The position numbers and the translations under genes are program-made. From Acidithiobacillus sp. HP-2 (lineage in GTDB: Bacteria; Pseudomonadota; Gammaproteobacteria; Acidithiobacillales; Acidithiobacillaceae): a stretch of 64,000 nt of DNA. Position 1 is the stretch's first letter. Each line of letters begins with the position of its first letter. The notes under the pieces were generated by a model. It ran no database searches. It saw only the letters and a list, made by a program, of their open reading frames with translations, and was not told the DNA's origin. The stretch covers positions 1 through 64,000 of the forward strand of contig NZ_JACKZA010000011.1 in the NCBI RefSeq assembly GCF_015100155.1, in the 5' to 3' direction. Positions 59,197 through 64,000 of this stretch are shown one piece after another.

Positions 59197-61347
59197 ATGC
59201 TGGTTAACGTACCTGGACCCTGGAGTCCTTTGCTGGGGCGTCTCGCCCTGTCCGAGATCCCTTACACCAATCCCATTCTTGCGCCGCTCTTTGTGGTGAT
59301 CGTTCTCGCTGGAATAGCGCTGGTGGCAGCTATCACTTATTACGGAAAATGGGGTTATCTCTGGAAAGAATGGTTTACCACGGTAGATCACAAGAAGTTG
59401 GGTGTCATGTATATCATCCTTGGTCTGGTTATGCTTTTTCGAGGATTTATTGATGGTCTGATGATGCGTACCCAACAAATGCTGGCGGTGGGGCCTGGTG
59501 ATAATGGTATGAAAGCCATGGGTGCAATTCACGGCTATTTGACCCCATTTCATTTTGGTCAAATATATAGTGCGCATGGATTAATCATGATTCTGCTGGC
59601 GGCTACACCACTATTGGTAGGCATCATGAATATTATTGTCCCTCTGCAAATTGGTGCTCGGGATATGGCTTATCCCTATCTGAATGCTTTGGGTTTATGG
59701 ATTACTGCCGCCGCTGTGTTTTTGATCATGATTTCTCTCTTTGTAGGGGACTTTTCGCACAATGGCTGGTTTGGCTATGCGCCGATTTTTGAACTGGCCT
59801 ATAGTCCGGGTGTAGGGGTAGATTACTGGATATGGACACTGGAACTGGTGGCCCTGGGTACGACGCTGGGCAGTATTAATTTTCTGGCTACCGTAGTCAA
59901 AATGCGGGCACCTGGAATGACCTGGAGTCGTCTGCCAATTTTTACCTGGTCTGCTGTTTCGGCCAATATTATTGCTTTAACTTCCTTTCCCTGTTTGCAG
60001 GTGGCCTTGGCACTGGTGGGTGCGGATCGCTATCTGGGTACTCACTTTTTTACCGCCGGATTTGGTGGAAATTTGATGTTGTACACCAACCTGTTCTGGC
60101 TCTGGGGTCATCCAGAAGTTTATTTCGTCATTCTTCCGGCTTTTGGCATGATTTCTGAAATTATTCCTGCTTTCTCCGAAAAGCCGATTTTCGGTTATAC
60201 GGCTATGGTATTGGCTACTTTTGCCATTGCTGGCGTGTCCTGGATTGTCTGGCTGCATCACTTTTTTACCATGGGTATGGGTCCTTATGTCAGTACGGAG
60301 TTTAGTATTGCGACTATGCTGGTAGGTATTCCTACGGGTGTAAAAGTGTTCAATTGGGCAGCAACCATGTACAAGGGAAGGCTCACTTTTAGCGCAGCCA
60401 TGCTCTGGGCCATTGGTGCTTTGTTCCTGCTGTTGATTGGTGGTCTGACCGGAATGATGCTTTCTATTCCAGCGGTTAACTACATGGTGCACAACAGTGT
60501 ATTTGTGGTGGCGCATTTCCATATGATGCTGCTTTGTATTGTCTATGCGGTTTTCGGTGCAGTGATTTTCTGGTTTCCCAAGGTTTTCGGTTTCAAGCTC
60601 AATGAAGCCTGGGGAAAAATCATGTTCTGGTTATTTAGTGCCGGTACTTTCCTGGTTTTTTTCCCGATGTTCATGCTGGGCTTTATGGGCGAAACACGGC
60701 GCCTGGATTGGCCCTTTGATCCGCATTGGGCAGTATGGTTTGATGTTCAGGAAATCGGCATCGTCGTTTATGTACTGTCAGTACTGGCATTTCTTTGGAT
60801 GATTTATGTCAGTATTCGGGATCGGGCGCATCATCGTGTGGGTGCAGATGCCTGGGGTACTTCCCGGAGTCTGGAATGGCTGACCGATTCACCTGTGCCT
60901 TTTTATAATTACGCTATGGTTCCTCATATCAATGCTCGGGATGAAGCGGCCTGGCGTCGGGAACACGGTTTTTCACAAAGTCGGCCAGATCACTTTGCTG
61001 CCATACATATGCCCAATAACACAGGCGTAGCCGTTTATATTGGTGCATTAACCTTTGTCATAGGTTTTGGACTGACCTGGCGGATCTGGTGGTTGACCGT
61101 TGCGGCGTTGATTTTAACGGTACTGATCATGATTTATCGTTCCGGTAAAGGTGATCCGGGTTACGTTATTTCTGCAGAAGAAATGGAAAAGCTGGATCGG
61201 GAATCCCGGCAGAACATGTCTGATGGTCAACAACATCTCCCCAAAGGCGGTGGTTATACCGGAGGAACAGTAACGGCTTATTCCGCCGCAGCAAGTGATC
61301 AAAGACCTCAGGGTACTCCGCCTGGAAATTCCCGACCGTTGTCTTGA
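59197..61347 (+). CDS. cyoB: Quinol oxidase subunit I (cyoB)
   Basis: 716 residues, about 15 membrane helices. Metal ligands of the haem-copper centre are visible: WGHPEVYFVILPAFGMISEI (His, cross-linked Tyr), LHHFFTMGMG (His pair) and VHNSVFVVAHFHMML (haem ligands). The C-terminus is hydrophilic (about 75 residues, 61137-61347). It reduces oxygen to water and pumps protons. Ribosome site ggaga. Confidence 0.95.
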   Translation: MLVNVPGPWSPLLGRLALSEIPYTNPILAPLFVVIVLAGIALVAAITYYGKWGYLWKEWFTTVDHKKLGVMYIILGLVMLFRGFIDGLMMRTQQMLAVGPGDNGMKAMGAIHGYLTPFHFGQIYSAHGLIMILLAATPLLVGIMNIIVPLQIGARDMAYPYLNALGLWITAAAVFLIMISLFVGDFSHNGWFGYAPIFELAYSPGVGVDYWIWTLELVALGTTLGSINFLATVVKMRAPGMTWSRLPIFTWSAVSANIIALTSFPCLQVALALVGADRYLGTHFFTAGFGGNLMLYTNLFWLWGHPEVYFVILPAFGMISEIIPAFSEKPIFGYTAMVLATFAIAGVSWIVWLHHFFTMGMGPYVSTEFSIATMLVGIPTGVKVFNWAATMYKGRLTFSAAMLWAIGALFLLLIGGLTGMMLSIPAVNYMVHNSVFVVAHFHMMLLCIVYAVFGAVIFWFPKVFGFKLNEAWGKIMFWLFSAGTFLVFFPMFMLGFMGETRRLDWPFDPHWAVWFDVQEIGIVVYVLSVLAFLWMIYVSIRDRAHHRVGADAWGTSRSLEWLTDSPVPFYNYAMVPHINARDEAAWRREHGFSQSRPDHFAAIHMPNNTGVAVYIGALTFVIGFGLTWRIWWLTVAALILTVLIMIYRSGKGDPGYVISAEEMEKLDRESRQNMSDGQQHLPKGGGYTGGTVTAYSAAASDQRPQGTPPGNSRPLS

Positions 61348-61416
61348 TTCCACCGGATAGCGTGGCGGGTTGAATACTGCCACGCATTGGCCCAGCACTT
61401 AATGAAGGAGTTTGAT

Positions 61417-62055
61417 ATGAGTTCTTCTCATGATAAGCCTGTAGATCCCAACCAGGTGGTTTTGTGGTCGGATGATTACGAAGGGCATGATGTAATTTCA
61501 ACCCGAACCTTCGGGTTCTGGATGTATATTTTAAGTGACGGAATGTTGTTTGCGACACTTTTCGCAGCTTATGGCGTGCTGAGTTATTCTCATAGTTATT
61601 ATACCGGTCCGACACCGGCACAATTTGTTGCTCCATGGTACACCTTTATTCAGACCATGGCCTTGTTTCTGAGTGTGCTGGCTTACGGGTTTTCCATGGC
61701 TTCACTGAAAACCGGCAGTAAGGCCGGCGTTATCAATGGAATAATGGCCTCCATGGTTTTGGGTATCGTCTTTGTTGGTCTGGATATTCATGACGTGTTG
61801 CGCATGATCAGCATCGGCGTAACGCCGGAAGTCAGTGGCGGTCTTTCCGCCTTTTACGCCCTGACCCAGGTCCACGCCGCCCACATTTTTGTAGGCCTGA
61901 TCTGGATGCTGGTGATGTTGTATCAAATCTTGAGAAAAGGCTTTACGGAAGATGTGGTTGGACGTCTGATCAGTTTGCGCATGTTCTGGCAGTTTCAGGC
62001 GGTAATGTGGGTCTTTATTTATGTGTTTGTTTATTTGTGGGGGTATATGTCATGA
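61417..62055 (+). CDS. cyoC: Quinol oxidase subunit III (cyoC)
   Basis: 212 residues from ATG 61417 (gaaggag, 7 bases). Five membrane segments including RTFGFWMYILSDGMLFATLF with the family's FGFWxYLxSD start and HAAHIFVGLIWM. Overlaps cyoD by ATGA. Confidence 0.92.
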   Translation: MSSSHDKPVDPNQVVLWSDDYEGHDVISTRTFGFWMYILSDGMLFATLFAAYGVLSYSHSYYTGPTPAQFVAPWYTFIQTMALFLSVLAYGFSMASLKTGSKAGVINGIMASMVLGIVFVGLDIHDVLRMISIGVTPEVSGGLSAFYALTQVHAAHIFVGLIWMLVMLYQILRKGFTEDVVGRLISLRMFWQFQAVMWVFIYVFVYLWGYMS

Positions 62056-62417
62056 GTCATGGTCATAGCAATCCGATTGAACATCCGGAAGTACAGATGG
62101 CGAGTCGTGGGAGTTATTTGACAGGATTTATTATTGCATCTTTATTGATGCTGGCTGCTACCATTCTGGTCAGTGGTCAGGTCCTGGCACCTTTCCCCCT
62201 GTTGCTGACCATTATGGGTTGTGCGGGTCTGGCGGCCATCGCCCAGATTTATTTCCTGCTGCATATCGACATTTCTGAACACAACATCTGGAATACGGTG
62301 GCTCTGGTAATGTTCATTCCCTTGTTTGTCATCACGATCGGACTGACCTGGTGGATGTTCTCACAGTTATACCTGCGCACTATGCCGATGATTCCGGGTA
62401 TGCCAGGCATGCACTGA
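62052..62417 (+). CDS. cyoD: Quinol oxidase subunit IV (cyoD)
   Basis: 121 residues, three membrane segments (GSYLTGFIIASLLMLAATIL, CAGLAAIAQIYFLLH, NTVALVMFIPLFVITIGL), His-containing HIDISEHN between. ATG 62052 overlaps the cyoC stop. Small accessory subunit of bo3-type oxidases. Confidence 0.88.
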   Translation: MSHGHSNPIEHPEVQMASRGSYLTGFIIASLLMLAATILVSGQVLAPFPLLLTIMGCAGLAAIAQIYFLLHIDISEHNIWNTVALVMFIPLFVITIGLTWWMFSQLYLRTMPMIPGMPGMH

Positions 62418-62428
62418 AGGGTGACTAT

Positions 62429-63379
62429 ATGGGTGAGAAAATCATGAGACAAGCTGCTGAGTTAGGTGGGGCAGGCGGGGAAGGGCAGCTCCCCCACGCC
62501 ATAGAAGGGGAGATGACGCCGGTAGTGCGTTGGATTGGCCGGATGATCACCGCAGCCCTGCTGCTGGCGGTGGCGGCGGGCCTGTGGCAGGGCTTCAGCA
62601 GTCACGGACTGCTGAATGGCCTGGTCAACGGCCTCAAGGCCAGCGAAGTCGGCTTTGCCATCGTCCTGATCCTGCTCGGCAGCATCGTTGAAGGCTTTGG
62701 CTATGGCCTGTCTCTGGGGACCAAATGGCCCTACACCCGCAATATTGTGGTGCTGATGGTCCGGGGTGACCCGGAAGCCGCCCATCGGGTCGTCGCCACC
62801 CTGGTCGGACTGGTTGCCCTGGCACTGGTCATTCTCGCCCCCACGGTCACCACCATCAGTGGTCTGATTCTGATTATCGTGACCGCCCTGTTCGGCATGG
62901 GCACCCTCTACGTGCTCGCCGGCCGGGCCCCGGCTTTTGTGCACGGCACCCATGGCCTGCTGGCTTATGGCGTGTTTCTGATTTACCTCACCGGGCTGGC
63001 CTATCCCGGTCTCAATTTCTGGACCTATCTCGGTGCCATGGGCGCGCTCCATGCGCTGCTGCTCGCGGTCTTTCTGGGGGGCATGACCACCGGACAACGC
63101 GGCTTCGGCACCGCGATCGGCGCCTTCGTACAACCCCGGAAAGCCTCGCAGTGGACCGTTGCCGCCCACATCACGGCGGGCCTGATTCTGGTCGCCACCC
63201 TGGGCTACATGATGCCCGCCTACCCGATTGCCTTCTATCTGGCCGTCGGGCAGTTCGCGGTTGGATTTTTACTTTTTCACGCCGTCAGCCTCAAACCCAA
63301 GGACCCCGGCATCATGGTCGCCTTTCACCAGAGCATGGTACTGCTCATGGCCCTGGCCATTGTCCTGGTCTGGCGCTGA
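62429..63379 (+). CDS. CtaA-like/haem-A-synthase-related membrane protein
   Basis: 316 residues from ATG 62429 (gaagggtg; ATG 62444 also possible). About eight membrane segments with histidines at conserved-looking places (AHRVVATLVG, VHGTHGLLAYG, AAHITAGL, LFHAVSL), as in haem A synthase (CtaA/COX15), but I cannot align all ligands. Between cyoD and cyoE, so probably supplies or inserts the oxidase haem. GC-rich. Confidence 0.55.
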   Translation: MGEKIMRQAAELGGAGGEGQLPHAIEGEMTPVVRWIGRMITAALLLAVAAGLWQGFSSHGLLNGLVNGLKASEVGFAIVLILLGSIVEGFGYGLSLGTKWPYTRNIVVLMVRGDPEAAHRVVATLVGLVALALVILAPTVTTISGLILIIVTALFGMGTLYVLAGRAPAFVHGTHGLLAYGVFLIYLTGLAYPGLNFWTYLGAMGALHALLLAVFLGGMTTGQRGFGTAIGAFVQPRKASQWTVAAHITAGLILVATLGYMMPAYPIAFYLAVGQFAVGFLLFHAVSLKPKDPGIMVAFHQSMVLLMALAIVLVWR

Positions 63380-63400
63380 GACACGGCCACAGGAACCCCC

Positions 63401-64000
63401 ATGAAAAGTCACGTGATCACCGCTACCCCCACCGACCCCGACGGCATTCTGCCCGCCGCCAGCTCGGCACAGAAAAACCCCTTCCGCCCCGGCCTCTTTC
63501 TCCATGACCTCTGGGTCCTGGCCAAAGCCCGGGTCGTCTCCCTGCTGGTATTCACCGCCGCCGTCGGCGAAATACTCGCCCCCAACGCCCTGATCCACTG
63601 GCAGTCCGCTCTCGCCGGACTGTTCGGCATTGCCCTGGCCGGTGGCGCGGGGGGCGTGCTCAACCAGATCGTCGAACCGGACCTCGACCAGCACATGCGC
63701 CGCACCCTGCACCGGCCGCTGGCCGAAGGGCGCATCAGCCGCCGGGGCGCCATCGTCTACGCGGCTCTGCTCATGAGTGCCGCCATCGCCATTCTCGCCT
63801 GGGGCACCAACCCCCTGACCCTGATTCTGACCCTGGCCGGCACCGTCGGCTACGGCGTGGTCTACACCCTCTACCTCAAACCCAGCACCCCCTGGAACAT
63901 TGTCTGGGGTGGACTGGCGGGTGCCCTGCCTCCCCTGATTGGCTGGACCGCCATCACCGGCAGCATCGCCGCCCTCCCGGTGGTTCTGGTCCTGCTGGTG
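63401..64000 (+). CDS. cyoE: Protohaem IX farnesyltransferase (partial, runs off window)
   Basis: 200 residues are visible from ATG 63401 (aggaa upstream). Prenyltransferase motif NQIVEPDLDQHMRRT followed by HRPLAEGRIS corresponds to the NxxxDxxxD and RPL elements of CtaB/CyoE. Converts haem B to haem O for the quinol oxidase. The 3' end is outside the window. Confidence 0.9.
   Translation, partial: MKSHVITATPTDPDGILPAASSAQKNPFRPGLFLHDLWVLAKARVVSLLVFTAAVGEILAPNALIHWQSALAGLFGIALAGGAGGVLNQIVEPDLDQHMRRTLHRPLAEGRISRRGAIVYAALLMSAAIAILAWGTNPLTLILTLAGTVGYGVVYTLYLKPSTPWNIVWGGLAGALPPLIGWTAITGSIAALPVVLVLLV

Noticed and set aside
62462-63169. 235-codon minus-strand frame opposite the CtaA-like gene
   Set aside because: Long open frames are expected in GC-rich DNA; Gln/His/Gly-rich product typical of a shadow.
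1-64000. CRISPR array, rRNA or complete tRNA
   Set aside because: No regular spacer-repeat series seen and no convincing cloverleaf or rRNA core sequence; a covariance-model scan would be needed to exclude a tRNA.

Overview
The window looks like chromosomal DNA of a Gram-negative, acid-adapted, sulfur-oxidising chemolithotroph, probably of the Acidithiobacillus type. This is an inference from gene content: a TSUP sulfur-anion permease, a rhodanese, an exported DsrE-like protein, an orphan GcvH-like lipoyl carrier, an HdeD-type acid-resistance protein, a ClC chloride/proton antiporter, an OprD-type porin and a cyoABCD quinol oxidase followed by ctaA-like and cyoE genes. No rRNA, tRNA or CRISPR array was found, so the taxonomic call rests on proteins only.

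Layout. 1-13.3 kb is a patchwork of sulfur, acid-stress and envelope genes (TSUP permease, rhodanese, HdeD, ClC, thioredoxin/hemerythrin/lipoyl operon, MFS pump, hydrolase, hemerythrin, DsrE, porin). It is scarred by an IS256 transposase at the left edge, a truncated IS1595 transposase, a decayed PAS-GGDEF gene and a permease fragment. 13.8-21.9 kb (minus strand) is a complete respiratory nitrate reductase operon narG-H-J-I followed by narK; three consecutive 4-base ATGA overlaps tie G-H-J-I together, and a 40-codon ORF precedes narG. 22.2-22.9 kb is mostly non-coding.

22.9-56.4 kb looks like one integrated element or a stack of islands. It starts with an AAA+ ATPase behind a near-consensus promoter, then phosphoesterase genes (two of them damaged) and a superinfection-immunity-like protein. 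A type I restriction-modification operon (hsdR, a 40-aa ORF, hsdS, a zeta-type kinase, a small partner ORF, hsdM) follows, with an AT-rich PD-(D/E)XK nuclease and unknown protein behind it. Next come a WYL regulator divergent from a double AAA+ ATPase, with a palindrome between them. After these lie a long plus-strand series: small proteins, a zinc-ribbon protein, an ADP-ribosylglycohydrolase, RNase HI, two distant paralogues around an H-NS-like protein, a P-loop protein, a tandem AP2-like protein and an Xre-RES toxin-antitoxin pair. The right part carries IS3 debris, an 11-bp inverted/direct repeat cluster, a phage-type adenine methyltransferase, a zinc-finger/HTH protein, AlpA, a family A DNA polymerase, an AbrB antitoxin with a PIN-HTH chimera and a tyrosine integrase. 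A 25-bp sequence resembling the 3' end of a tmRNA/tRNA lies just outside the integrase and may be an attachment site.

56.6-64 kb returns to core genes: glutathione peroxidase and a PilZ protein (minus strand), then cyoA-B-C-D, a CtaA-like membrane protein and cyoE (cut by the window edge). CyoA lacks the CuA ligands, so the enzyme should oxidise quinol. Base composition rises abruptly in G+C at the cyoD/ctaA-like boundary.

The most interesting candidates are the WYL/double-AAA+ locus with its palindrome and downstream gene series, the toxin-antitoxin-like pair and 40-aa ORF nested inside the hsd operon, the PIN-HTH chimera, the tandem AP2-like protein with a dead copy 2 kb away, and the triple 11-mer repeat.
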